NCBI GenBank assembly: GCA_963573315.1 | Contig: OY752142.1 | Span: 2,046,001-2,110,000 of the forward strand | Direction: 5' to 3' | Origin: Entomortierella parvispora | Taxonomy: Eukaryota; Mortierellomycota; Mortierellomycetes; Mortierellales; Mortierellaceae | Length of the DNA: 64,000 bases | Shown here: positions 48,612-60,471 of the stretch, in pieces | Layout: each line of letters begins with the position of its first letter | How positions within the stretch are numbered: position 1 is the stretch's first letter | The notes under the pieces: generated by a model | Told to the model about the DNA's origin: nothing | The model's input: only the letters and a program-made list of their open reading frames with translations | Database searches by the model: none | Made by a program: the position numbers and the translations under genes

Positions 48612-49796
48612 GACGGCTCGAGGAGATATAAAAAAACCCCCAGAGGCTCCAGCTGAGAATAAAACGTGGGAAACCCTTTTTTTCTATACTGGCAGTGTAG
48701 GACGGACGATGATAGGGGCGCTGAGTGTTTAGAGAGCTGGGAGAGCAGGTACCAGAAGGAAGAGAGGAGGGAGTGAGAAGTTGTCTCTCGGCAATGTCGG
48801 GAATGTAGGAGAGTGAGTGATTTGCAGGGGAATCAATGCGAGGAGGGCGAATGCCGGTGATACTTCTCCGGGGAAAATAATTGAAAAAGGAGCAGGGAAG
48901 AGTGAATGTCGACTGACGATGGCAAAGAGGATGAGAATGAGGAAGAATTCGATTCGTGAAGCGAATGAGATGAACGTAACCTGCTCCCTCTCTCTACCAT
49001 TCTGCAAGCCCACGCTGAACGAACCTTTGCCATTTTCTCTCCGACGTAGAGGTCTTTCTGCCTTCCGGAAAAAAGCCAGGGTCCTATCAGAGGTCTTCCA
49101 CTCAACGACCAATTCAATTGCTTAGCAAAACCTGTGCTGGAGTTCAGTTTCGACATCAGTCAGACAACGCCAGTGTCACTAAGGGGACATCTTGACTACG
49201 TTCACTGGCGCTGCGAAGGGTGCCTCCCTCGTCATTGCTAACTGTTGGTGAACTTGTTTATCCATCCGTTGGAAGACAAACAGGCAAATGGAAAACAACG
49301 ACGCATGCCAGTCACCAGACCCCTTTCTAACGGCGGTCAGGGACGCACGTTGGAGCGCGTTCTGTGTTCTCGCTGCAACTGTGCGGTGCTACTGTCTTGC
49401 AGAACCACCATCTGCGCGATAATTTTAGGAGGGCCATCTTTTTTCTTTTCCTTGCATTCGGCATGCATCCGCAGATGTTTCTCGAGGACAGGCGGGACCA
49501 CACCCTTGCTACGTTTATCGCAGGTACCCGGGTGGCCAGCAAACAGCGATGACAAGAAACAGAGGATGTTGGGAATAGTGAACTCAGACTCGGGCGCGTC
49601 TCAGTTGGAGGTCGCGGTGTTATTTTTTTTTTCTTTTTCTGCTGAATATCTGTGCCTGTTGTTGTTGTTTGTTCCTTCTTGACCTCCACCTCTTCTTTCT
49701 CCTCTTCATCCCATCACTAATATTTGTCCTTCCCCTGGTCTGCCTTACCCCTTTGCTCCTCCCACCCCCGCGTCTCTGTTCCCACATCCACACACG
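48612..49796. other. 1.2-kb divergent intergenic region
   Basis: No gene is supported between the divergent DUF202 and Cys-rich membrane protein starts. A T/C-rich tract precedes the ATG at 49797. Confidence 0.45.
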
Positions 49797-51466
49797 ATGG
49801 TGCAGCTCGTCCTACCTCTAATCGACAACGATGGTGACAAGAGTCATGAACTTCAGGACCCCAACTGCGACGAGACCGAGTCCATATACAACAGAAAGCA
49901 CTGCATCAAAGACTCCCTTTTCTGCTCAGACAGCAACCCCTGCCCTTCCAACATCGACTGCATCGATGGTGTCTGTCAGTGCTTTCCAAGTAAGCTCCAG
50001 TTCATCTCCTTGACACCTCCTCCCGTTCGTATGTTCAGCCTTGGATGTAATTTTGATACGACACGCGAGCCAGAGAGCTGCAGAGACTACGAATATGGTG
50101 TCGACAAGACATGCCTTTTGAATTACTGTTCCAAAGATATCCCGTGCTATGCAGGGACCTGTGACCCACTCCGGCACGTCTGTGTCAATGTCAACTCGAC
50201 GAGATTGCCCTTCCTTCCTCCCGCAGCCAAGTCATTAGCTTGGGCGACGACCCGTTCGGAGTCGCTCATCAGGACGGTATCTTTTCATCTCCAATTCTTG
50301 TTGTCCTCCTTGCCGCTGGCGGCGTGTTTGGGTTGTTGCTTGTCATTGGGATTCTCCGTTTGATCTACCGCTCAGTCAAGACGTCTGTAACATGGGCGTC
50401 AAGGGGCCGCAATCTGTCGTCGACAGATGATTTGCACTTTGACGACAAAGACGGATGTGCCCAAGAATTAGACGGAAAATGCCCACGCTATGAAGTTGGC
50501 CTCGAGTCGAGTTGGGTCAACATGACATCAAGGAATAACATGGGGCTCATGCCCTCTTCCCCGCACTCTCAATCCTCAACACCAAATTCACCCACCTGCC
50601 GTCCTCCCACATATTTGCGCAACGAACAAATCATAGACGACAACTTTACTATCCACCAAGGGGAGTCCAGTCTCCCGCCCATTTCGACCGAACTGGTTAC
50701 CCAGGGTTTGACAGGCGAGTCGCTTTGCCCCCTAGCGAAACGGCAAGACAACTCTAGCCAGTCTGAAGACGATGGTCTTACTGAGCCCCGTTCACCTTCC
50801 CAACACGTTGATCGAGCACAAATACCTACACCACAATCACCCCATCCCACGCTACTGCCTCTAGCAGCAACCGTCATAGCTCGGCATCAATCAACTTCCC
50901 ATGGCCATCCCTCAAAGACCAGGGGATCCGGTCTGTACAAAAGCCGATCTGTTCAAGTAACGGGATCTGAACCTACCCCCACATATCAATTCTCTTCCAT
51001 GCATTTGCCTTTACCTTCGACAGAATGTTATCTCGGGGTTCTTGTGCCTCGACAGTATCTTGGCGCACCAAAAGCAGCACGTTCACGCCGTAATGTCCAG
51101 CATCTCACACTGATGATGCCGCAACCATCAAGCTATCCCCTATCGAGATCGATCTCTGCCTCTACCGCGCCCCGATCTTCGCCGCGCTCGCTTGGCTATC
51201 CATCCACATCACCTCCGTATTTCGCTAGCTGGTCCCCTTTCCCAGGTAGATCGGAGTCTTCACAAATGTCTAGGTCATCAAGCAGTCGAGGTTGGAGTAG
51301 ATATCGTTATAATGGCCAACACGTGAGCTGCCAAACTCCAGGACCTCAGCTGTCCCCGTCGCCCATGCACTCGTCCTCACAGATCTCCATCTCTCCAGCG
51401 GCACGTAACCTACCTGCAGGGTTCGCGTCGTCCCCTGTGGCCAACACCGTTGAGCGGTTTGACTGA
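49797..51466 (+). CDS. Cysteine-rich single-pass membrane protein
   Basis: I do not recognise the family. The extracellular part is Cys-rich (CIKDSLFCSDSNPCPSNIDC, CIDGVCQCF, CSKDIPCYAGTCDPLRHVC), EGF-like in spacing. It is followed by one membrane segment (ILVVLLAAGGVFGLLLVIGI) and a 350-residue Ser/Pro-rich cytosolic tail ending TVERFD. The exon joins are uncertain. The Cys-rich part and the tail lie in different frames, best joined by a 50-nt intron 50182-50231. A strong intron-like GTAAGC...TTCAG at 49990-50038 (49 nt) would break the Cys-rich frame if spliced. No signal peptide is obvious at the chosen start, so an upstream exon may be missing. It has the same orientation and layout as its downstream neighbour. 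Confidence 0.6.
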
Positions 51467-51892
51467 GGTCGTTCACTCAGCAGAAGAAGACAATAAAAAA
51501 AATTGATCCCGATTGGCGTTCGTCACGTAAACAAAAATTTGATGAGACACGTCTCGCGAGTAATTTTTTTTTTTTTTCACCATCTTCTGTATCCCCAACC
51601 ATGGAGAAGTCCACCCGAACTATCATGCAACGAGGTTGCTTGGTAGATCGTCCAAGACGCGATTTGAGGGTACTACTTGTTGTTTTCATGACTATCCTTT
51701 TTTTCTGTGAGTGTGAACTATCAGGGTTAAGACATCGTCGATCCACATCTCTTTCCTTTATCCTTACCCCACACTCACGCGCGTGGAATATCGGCGTATT
51801 ATCCTCATTTGTCGTCTGTTGCAGTTTAGTCCTCTTGTCGTTCAACCTCTGCTACCTCCTCTCGCTATTTCTTGATCATAACTCATCTTAAA
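51467..51892. other. Intergenic region between the two surface-protein genes
   Basis: No gene is supported. An ATG at 51601 opens a 96-codon frame that ends at 51891, just before the start of the repeat protein; it is hydrophobic and Cys-containing but probably 5' UTR. Confidence 0.4.
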
Positions 51893-53931
51893 ATGAAGTC
51901 TGCCTTCATGATCACCATGGCAATCGTTGCGGCTTCCACCGTCTCGGCCTACGTCTGCCCAGATCCTCAGTCTGTCAACTACTCCTGCAAGCAGCTCAAC
52001 GTCTTTCCTTGTAAGTGAATGGACTGGATGGGCTGGACATTGATTTGACTTGATGTAATCCTATAGAAACAAAAAAAACACGGAGAGCTGCTTTTAACCA
52101 CAACGATCTCAGTGGTGTGCTACAATCCAAAGCTAAACAGGGACGCTTGCAATGAAAAGCAGTGCAACCAGCCCTATATTGACAACTATGCCGCTTGTCA
52201 GTGCCGCCGCAGCGTCTCCCAGTTTTACCAGGTAGGGGTCCATCTGATGATAATATCCACAAAGAACATCGTTCGTAACTTTTCTCATAAAATTACTTTC
52301 CTCGGACACGTGCCTCTCTCTAGAACTCTGTTAACGTCCAAGGACTTATTAATCGCTGTGGAACAAATCTCACCAACCCTTTTGGAAGCCCTGCTCAATA
52401 TCGTCCCGGCCAGGGAACCGCCACTTTCTCTATCGGCACTCCAACCCGCCCAGGCAATAGTGGACCCACTGGTACCCTTGAGCCCAGTAACTCCAATACA
52501 CGTATTTATAACGGAACAACCTACTACGGAGGTCAAACCGGCGTTGTCTCTGGAACAACTCGCATCGTCAGCGCTACCGCTGTTGTTGGAAACACAACAA
52601 TTCTTCCTGGTACAACTACCTGGGTGTCGGGCACCCCTGGTATCATCCGTGGTACATCCACTCCATCTGGACCCAGCGCCACAGGTGAGCCTGCTACCCG
52701 CTACTACAACGGGACTACTTACTATGGAGGCCAGACTGGTGTTGTCTCTGGAACAACTCGCATCGTGAGTGCAACTGCCATCGTCAATGGTACCACTATC
52801 CTCCCCGGAACTACTACTTGGGTTTCTGGTACTCCTGGTATCATCGGTGGTACCTCCACGCCATCTGGACCCAGCGCCACAGGTGAGCCTGCTACCCGCT
52901 ACTACAACGGGACTACTTACTATGGAGGCCAGACTGGTGTTGTCTCTGGAACAACTCGCATCGTGAGTGCAACTGCCATCGTCAATGGTACCACTATCCT
53001 TCCCGGAACTACTACCTGGGTTTCTGGTACTCCTGGTATTATCGGTGGTACATCCACTCCATCTGGACCCAGCGCCACAGGTGAGCCTGCTACCCGCTAC
53101 TACAACGGGACTACTTACTATGGAGGCCAGACTGGTGTTGTCTCTGGAACAACTCGCATCGTGAGTGCAACTGCCATCGTCAATGGTACCACTATCCTCC
53201 CCGGAACTACTACCTGGGTTTCTGGCACTCCTGGTATCATCGGTGGTACCTCCACGCCATCTGGACCCAGCGCCACAGGTGAGCCTGCTACCCGCTACTA
53301 CAACGGGACTACTTACTATGGAGGCCAGACTGGTGTTGTCTCTGGAACAACTCGTATCGTGAGTGCAACTGCCATCGTCAATGGTACCACTATCCTTCCC
53401 GGAACTACTACCTGGGTTTCTGGTACTCCTGGTATCATCGGTGGTACCTCCACTCCCTCCAACCGACGTGGCGGATCGCGCACAGGCACTGTCACTGGCA
53501 CTGGCATGACCACCGGAACTACCACCTCTGCCATTACAGGCACTGCTACCACCATTGCCGGTACTACCACTGCTCAGCCCATCTTGGCCCCCACCGACTC
53601 TCCTTTCCCCATTACCGCCCAATCTCACCATATCTCTGGAGGAGCCGTTGCTGGCATTGTCTTGGGTCTTTTGGCGGCAGCTCTGTTGGCTGCTCTTGTC
53701 GGTCTCTGTTGGCGTAAACAGCGCGATGCCCATGCTGCGTCTGCTGCCTCGACCCATGTTGGCCATGCTCCCCCTCGCACCATCGTCACGGAGAAGATCG
53801 AGCCCGTGGTTGTGAAGGCTGTCCCTGCAGACCAGACTTTGCACGCGACCTCTGTCCCCACAGCGGCTTCGTCGACAGGCGCTACTACCTACTCAAGCAA
53901 CACCACGTACAACGGACAGCCCCGTAACTAG
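51893..53931 (+). CDS. Cell-surface repeat protein with Cys-rich head and one membrane segment
   Basis: Three exons (51893-52010, 52113-52231, 52324-53931) give 614 residues. A signal peptide (MKSAFMITMAIVAASTVSA) precedes a domain with eight Cys (YVCPDPQ, SCKQLN, LVCYNP, DACNEKQCNQPY, AACQCRR, NRCG) that recalls CFEM-like heads but is not a clear match. Five tandem 66-residue repeats follow, each Gly/Thr-rich with two N-glycosylation sequons (YYNGTTYY and VNGTTIL). A Thr-rich stalk leads to a membrane segment (GAVAGIVLGLLAAALLAALV) and a 75-residue cytosolic tail. The layout fits a wall-spanning adhesin or a Mid2-type stress sensor. Partner and function are unknown. Confidence 0.82.
52495..53458 (+). 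repeat. Five 198-bp (66-residue) tandem repeats
   Basis: Units start at 52495, 52693, 52891, 53089 and 53287. The first is diverged at many codons, while the next four are almost identical in DNA, including synonymous sites. The last lacks the final SGPSATGEP part. The 198-bp period keeps the reading frame. The near identity of units 2-5 indicates recent unequal exchange or gene conversion. Confidence 0.95.
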
Positions 53932-54135
53932 AGAAACAAAAGAAGATAGAGACCCCTCCTGTACTTACTGAAAACGCGTCGATAAATCTGAAGTCTTGTT
54001 GAAAAAAAAAATCACATGACAAGCGGTCACGGGCTTTGATGGCTGGCGCTCGCGCTCGCGCATTCCCATCATCTTTCACACCCCTTCTAACTTCAGACGC
54101 CCATCGCACGACCCCAGGAAAACAAACAGGCAGAC

Positions 54136-55206
54136 ATGGCAAAACCGTACAAGACACTCGGCGATGAAATCTGGAAGAGCAAAGTCGAGAAGATTGTAAG
54201 GCACATTGTCAGTTTTCTTTTGTCCTTCGCCGTCCGCTCAGCTGGTTCGGGGACATCGTTTTCCATCGCGTACTGAAAGAGTCCATGCAAACTGAGCATA
54301 CTGCTGTATTGCAACCAGGGACTAATGGCGTTTTGCTGTTATGGAAAGAGCATATTAGGCCGATTAGTCTCCTGCAGGGCTCCTCAGTAGAGACTGTGCT
54401 TACCTTTTCTCGTCCAATATCCTCCCTTTTTAGAACGCTGAGCTCTTTACTTTAACATACGGGTCGATTGTCGCTCAGCTGGTCAAGGACTATGAGGATT
54501 TCACAGAGGTCAACAAGCAGCTGGAGAAGATGTATGTTTTCCTTTACGTGAACGCTGCTCGTCGTATACAAGACCTCGTCGCGCCTTATAGATTTCGGGG
54601 TGCAGCACTAAAAGAACTTTTGAATTTATCTCGCATTTCACCATTAGGGGATACAACATTGGAACACGATTGATCGAAGACTTTCTTGCGAGGTCAGGAG
54701 TGGGCAGATGCCAGGATTTCAGGGAAACTGCAGAGATGGTTTCCAAGGTGGGCTTCAAGATGTTCTTGAACATTACGCCGGCGGTCACAAATATCTCTGC
54801 GGACGGACGCGAGTTCTCATTGGTACTGGAGGAGAACCCCTTGGCAGAATGTGTTGAATTGCCAGACCAGGCTGTGCTTGAAGAGTTTTGGTACTCCAAC
54901 ATCTTGTGTGGAGTCTTGCGTGGGTCTCTCGAAATGGTGAGTTTTGGCCTTCCTAATTTCCTCCTCTTCTTTGGAGATTTCGACATTTTGGGCTCTGGGA
55001 CAACTTAACCCGTCCTCCCTCTTAGAGAATATGACGCGCTAATCGAATTGCGCTCTCGTTGGCTTTGATTTTTCAACAATTTTTAGGTCCAGATGCAAGT
55101 CGATGCTTTCTTTGTGACGGATACCCTTCGAGGAGACGAGATAACTGAAATCCGCGTAAAACTGATCCGCTATCTGGAGGAGGAGGTGCCCGCAGGCGAG
55201 GACTAG
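54136..55206 (+). CDS. BET3: TRAPP complex subunit BET3 (TRAPPC3)
   Basis: Four exons (54136-54195, 54434-54531, 54648-54936, 55087-55206) give 188 residues, matching the family length. Diagnostic blocks are [40 protein letters not shown] (with the Cys that is acylated in yeast and mammals), [20 protein letters not shown] and [22 protein letters not shown]. Bet3 is the core subunit of TRAPP complexes, which act as the exchange factor for Ypt1/Rab1 and Ypt31-type GTPases in ER-Golgi and Golgi traffic. The 242-nt first intron is long for this window. Confidence 0.96.
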
Positions 55207-55433
55207 GCTATATGACAGATATGCACACCATCTATGAAAGAGGTGACCCAAAATACAAACGATTCCCACAGCGCCAAGTCCCAGTTCCTCAATCACGTGA
55301 CATAAACACAAGCCACCAATCTTTTCTTTTTTCTTTTTTTCCTCCTTCAGAGTGCATGCAGGACAGCGCATGCCGTTTCCTTCAGCTCTCTGCCCATCCC
55401 CCTCTTCTCACCCATACTTGAATATTCCCGCCA

Positions 55434-57935
55434 ATGTCTGTGGAGAAGAACCAAAAACACATTAGCGAGACCGAAGCTGCGGAGGTGACGCCCAACACTG
55501 TCGATGACAACCTCACATTCGCAGACCTTGGACTTGATGACCGTCTCTTGCGAGGACTGGCAAAGATGAACTTTACAAAGCCTACACCTGTCCAGGCAAA
55601 ATCCATCCCCCTTGCCCTGGCCGGAAAAGATATCCTTGCCAAAGCCAGAACTGGTAGTGGAAAGACTGCTGCCTTCATGCTTCCTCTTATCCACAAGATC
55701 CTCGCAGTGAAAGACGTATGTTCTTTTCGTCTCAGATTTTATCATGTCCGTTTTGTACTACAAAAAGGACGTGAAGCTAACGCCATGTTACGTCCTGTCT
55801 TTGGATCTGTTTATTCTTCAGTCTCTCCCCGCTAACTCCCCTGAAGCCACTGCCACCCGAGGATTGGTTCTCGTCCCAACTGTCGAATTGGCTGGACAGG
55901 TCACTGCTTTCACCAACAACATCCTGCTCTTCTGCGGAAGAGCCGTCAACGTGCTCAACATTGCAGGAAAACAAAACGACAAGGTTCAACAGTAAGAAGA
56001 TACTTTCGTGGCAGAATACTTTTAGCAATATTGATGGAATTCTATTGAGCGCAAACTTACGAATACTGCCCATCCCCAACTGCCCCTCCATTTTTAGGCC
56101 ACTCCTCGCTACTCAGCCTGATATTATTGTCGCCACCCCTTCCAGGATTCTCGCTCAGCTCAAGATGAACGCTGTGGACTTGAAGACCCATTTCCAGACT
56201 TTGGTCATTGACGAGGCTGATCTGGTCTGCAACTACGACTACCAGGAGGACGTCAAGGAGCTGCTGACTTTTTTGCCAAAGATTTTCCAGAGTTTCTTGA
56301 TGTCGGCCACCTTGGGAGATGATGTTGACTCGCTCAAACAGTTGGTCTTGCGCTCGCCTGCGATTTTGAAGATGGAGGACAAGACTATGGATTCATCCTG
56401 GGATAACTTGAAGCAACTGTACACGATCTGCAGCGAGACGGACAAGTACCTGATCCTCTATGTGCTCTTAAAGCTCAAGTTGTTGAAGGGAAAGTGCATC
56501 ATCTTTGTCAACAGCATCGAACGTTGTTATAGACTCAAGTTGTTTTTGGAACAGTTTTCTATCCCTAGTGTCGTCTTGAACTCTGAGCTTCCTTTAAACT
56601 CGCGTGTGCATATTGTCGAGGAGTTTAACAAGGGCGTTTACGACTACATGATCGCCACAGATGAGGGTGGACTCAAGGGCGAGAAAGAGGAGGAAGAGGT
56701 ATCTGTACAGGAATTGGAGGCTGGCGATGAGGAAGAAAAAGCAGAGGACGAGGACAATGACGAGGAGGACGGTGAGGACGAAGAGGAAGAGGAAGAAGTC
56801 GATGAGATCCCTGAAGGAGAGATCGAGATGGAGTTTGATGGCTCTGAGGGAGAAGATATTGAGGACGGTGATGATGAGATGGAGGCCATGATGAAGGGTA
56901 GCGATAACGAGGATGATGAGGAGGAGGCGAGTGCCATGGCCGACATTGATGGCTCAGCAGCAGTCGACTCAAAGAAGAGGAAATCCTCAGAACTGGAGAC
57001 AAAAGCCGACACAACAACCGCTCCTACCAAATCCAAGAAGAAGTCTGGAACCAAGAAGGATCAAGAATACGGAGTCTCCCGTGGAATTGATTTCGTGAAC
57101 GTGGCAGCGGTTGTCAACTTTGACTTTCCTCCAACTGCCAAGTCTTATACACATCGTGTTGGTCGTACAGCCCGCGGCGGTCAAATGGGTACCAGTTTAA
57201 GTTTTGTGGTGACGGCTGAAGAGAAGGAGAAGTCGGTGAAATCTAGCAAGATCTTGGGCTCTGCTGGCTGGGTCCATATGTCTGGTGACGACGAGCAGGT
57301 CTTCAATCGTGTTGTTAAACAGCAAGAAGGTAATCTACTCACTGACCTGGATTCTTATATCATAGACTACAACTGTTTTGTAGCCATGGGTTCTGACTCT
57401 TTTTTTTTTTTTTTTTTTTTTTTTGTACAATTGACATTTAGTTGCTGGATGCACGATAAACAATTATACCATTCCAATGCAACAGTTGGCAGGATTCAGA
57501 TACCGCATGGACGATGCCATGCGCGCCGTGACCCGTGGTTCGATCCGCGAGGCGCGTTTGAAGGAGTTGAAGGCCGAAATGTTGAACTCTGAGAAGCTGA
57601 AGGCCCATTTCGAAGACAAGCCCAAGGATCTTGAGTTTTTGCGTCACGACAAGACGTTGCATCCTACCCGTGTCCAGCCCCACATGAAGCATGTCCCCGA
57701 TTACATGATGCCCAAGGTCCAGGCTGTGTCCACACAAAAGATTGGCGATACCACACCAGAAGGGTTGGGACACATCACATACAAGAAGAAGACACAAAAC
57801 ACTGTCCGGAAAGCACGTCAGGGTAAAGGAGCCAACAAGTCTGGAGGAAAGAAGAACGATCCTTTGAAGAAGTTTAGCTTCGGAGGCGGAGGAAACAAGA
57901 ACCACAAGGGAGGCAAGAGGCAAAAGACTGCATAA
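55434..57935 (+). CDS. DBP9: DEAD-box RNA helicase DBP9 (DDX56)
   Basis: Four exons (55434-55715, 55822-55991, 56098-57329, 57442-57935) give 725 residues. Motifs in order are the Q motif ([13 protein letters not shown]), ARTGSGKT (Walker A), [14 protein letters not shown] (DEAD), FLMSATL (SAT), [13 protein letters not shown] and [10 protein letters not shown] (motif VI). A 130-residue Asp/Glu/Lys insert (residues about 340-472) splits the second RecA domain between MIATDE and YGVSRGIDF. Dbp9 acts in the nucleolus in 60S subunit assembly. The C-terminus is basic ([20 protein letters not shown]). The exon 4 acceptor at 57440-57441 was chosen because [20 protein letters not shown] then reads on in frame. 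That intron contains a T25 tract. Confidence 0.94.
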
Positions 57936-58178
57936 AAAACCAAGTCCTCTTGCTTCCACTCAACATTCCCCAGCATTTCCATTCAAAAAATAATAATAAA
58001 AAAAAAGCATTTGCATACTTTGGCATAGAAATCGTCCGCTTCCTCTTTATCATGAAACAAGCAATGTGCTCCAATGACCGAAATGGTTTGCAGACAATGT
58101 GGAAAAATCTTGCACTACTAACTGCGCCAATACCGCCAATGACTCGTAAAATGTGAGAAAGAACGAGTTTTTTTTTTA

Positions 58179-60229
58179 TTAATCGCGTCTTTGAATGACT
58201 TTGTCCGCATATTCTCGGAACAACATCTCACGCTCGGTTGAAGAACCAACGGCGTCATAGCGCCGATCGCGATCAATGGCCCTCTTTATCTTTTTCCACT
58301 CCACGGAGGATGAATGCTTGTGCTCGTACAAAATGTCCTTCTTGGTTTCCTTCAGTAGACTCATAAACTCGTCAATTTCATCCTTCGTAGCCTTGTACTT
58401 TTTGGAAGATGATGAAGAATGTGACGATGAGGATGACCGCTTCTTGTCATCCAAGACTGAAGAGGAAGAACCTGTCTTTGTCGTCGGCAGGATGCCCTTC
58501 TTGAGATCCGAGAGATACTTCCGGAAGATGGACTCGCGCAATGAGCCTGGCTTCAGGGCCAAGAACCGAGGATCGACTCTGTACTTTGTCATGAAATCCA
58601 GCCAGGTCGATGACTTTGTGGTATATTCCTCCATCAATCGCCGATAGATTGCCTCTGGTTTAGAAACAGAAGACATCGCCGCTTCTGATTTTGAAGTGTC
58701 ATGAGGTTTCGATGACGATGATGACGAATCCCTCCTACTTCCGTGTTGGTGCCTCTCCTTGTCTCTCTTCTCCTTCCTCTCGGCTTCTTCCTTTTCTTCC
58801 TGCTCCTTCTTCTCTTTGGCGGCTTTGATCTCCTGGGCACGAATGGTGCAAAAGCTGTCGAAAAGGGCTTGACGATCCTTCTTTCCAGGAATCAAATACA
58901 TGCGAGGATCCCGTTCAATCTTGCTGAAGGCCCGCTCCCAAGTATCAAACTGAGTCACCCCTCGATCCCGCATCATATTCAGGAACAACATTTCACGCTC
59001 CTGAATGTTGTCTTCTGAAATATCAAGGTTCTCGGCCCAAGAGGGTTTCTGGGATTCCTTTTGTAACTTTTGAAGGCGAGCTTGGACATCCGCATCGTTC
59101 TCTGAATCGTCTCCTTGGCTCTGCATATCCTCGTCCTGGTCTTGGTCCTCCATCATATCCTCCATGGCCGCCAATTGCCACGCAACATCCTCTTCCGTCA
59201 TTCTAAAATTGTAGTTGACACAGCAGATAGAGATTGAGATCAAGCAAAACGTGCATTAGAACACAGGCATGAGGAGGGAGAGCACAGAAAAGAGATACTG
59301 CTCTATTAGCAACATATAAAACACGGGTAGCCTCCACTTACTCTGTTCCGACATTGGTGTCCTGGCCAGTGATACTGCTCTCTGTTTTAGATCGCTTCTC
59401 GCCATCCTCCTTGGACAGATTCTCCCCGTTGGATCGCTTAGTGCCAGCAGCAGCAGCAGAGAGTCTATCCTGTTCTTCCTTGGCCAACCTGTCGGCTTCA
59501 GCTTTTCTCTTCTCTGTCTCGATCTGACCCATCTTGGTAAGGAGAATCTCCAACTCTTGGGCGGGGGTCCAGATCGAGGATTTTGTTTCCTTGTTGTAGT
59601 AGAAGGTGTTGTCGTGTGAAGTCGTGACAATGAACCATGGCGAATCCAAAACTTGGACCCTGAAAAAACATGCAAATAAAACAATAAATAAAGTGTTAGG
59701 ACAGAGGGAGATCGCGAACTTTGCAAGATTAAAGTGATCGACACACGTACTTTTTAACTGCTTTTTCTTTCTTGGCTTTCTTGGTTTTCTTGGATGCCGT
59801 AGAGAGATCTTCTTTGGGAGCGCTGGTCGGTTCTGGGGCGCCTGATACAGGGCCTGGCACTGCAGCCATATGGCCTGGTGGTGGAAGTTGCTGATGTCCA
59901 GGATGAAATCCGGGAAGAGGAAAGTGCTGAACGCCAGGGGGAGGCGGCATCCCTGGTGCGCCTGCGGGCAGTGGAGGTGGAGCTGGTCTGACCCAAGAAC
60001 TCTGTCCAGTGGCTGCATTATAGAAATAGGCCATACCATCGGGTGCCCTGTGCTCTGTCCATCCTGGGGGAAGAAAAGGGATCATGGGTGGTCGGAATGG
60101 AGGAGGTCCTCCAAAGGGGCCTCCTGGGAACGGGGCCATGATGACTCCCGGGGGTGGCCCTCCGGGGTAGAATGGGGGTCCTCCTGGGGGACCATGAGGA
60201 GGCCGCAAAGGGTGGTGATGGGGATCCAT
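58179..60229 (-). CDS. WW/FF-domain transcription elongation and splicing factor (TCERG1/Dre4-like)
   Basis: Three exons (60229-59751, 59659-59342, 59202-58179) give 606 residues. A Pro/Gly-rich N-terminus leads to WW1 (LPPGWTEHRAPDGMAYFYNA) and, across the first intron, WW2 (SPWFIVTTSHDNTFYYNKET). Three FF domains follow: FF1 (VTQFDTWERAFSKIERDPRM), FF2 (STWLDFMTKYRVDPRFLALK) and FF3 (VEWKKIKRAIDRDRRYDAVG). Such proteins couple RNA polymerase II CTD and splicing factors. Animal TCERG1 has three WW and six FF domains, so this is a compact version. It shares a 242-bp divergent promoter with the DENR gene. Prp40 is less likely because its FF series differs. Confidence 0.88.
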
Positions 60230-60471
60230 GGCGAGGGTGAAGGGAGAAGGGAGAAGGGAGGCGATCAGGGCGGCAGACAGGCAGACAGACAGGGGAAGTA
60301 GAAAAGAAACAAAGAAGCAGCGGATCCATGGTTTCGGTTCCTGCACTGCACACCTGTAAAAATTGCACACAAGGCAGGGACTGCTTTCCAAGGACAAACA
60401 GCACACAGCATCGTTCTTTCTTTTTTCGTTCATTTCCCACTCAACCAAGTCTTCCTCCAGAAATCACCACC
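60230..60471. promoter_or_regulatory. Divergent promoter between the TCERG1-like gene and DENR
   Basis: The two starts are head to head with 242 bp between them. No TATA box is obvious. Confidence 0.55.

Noticed and set aside
52285-53844. A 519-codon open frame antisense to the surface repeat protein
   Set aside because: It covers the tandem repeats, so absence of stops in one unit is copied to all. It is Ser/Gly/Asp/Thr-rich with no signal or domain, while the plus strand has a signal peptide, splice sites and a membrane helix.
59338-60039. The WW2 region as a separate gene from the FF region
   Set aside because: Two clean introns in matching phases (donors at 59750 and 59341) join WW1, WW2 and the FF domains into one 606-residue frame.
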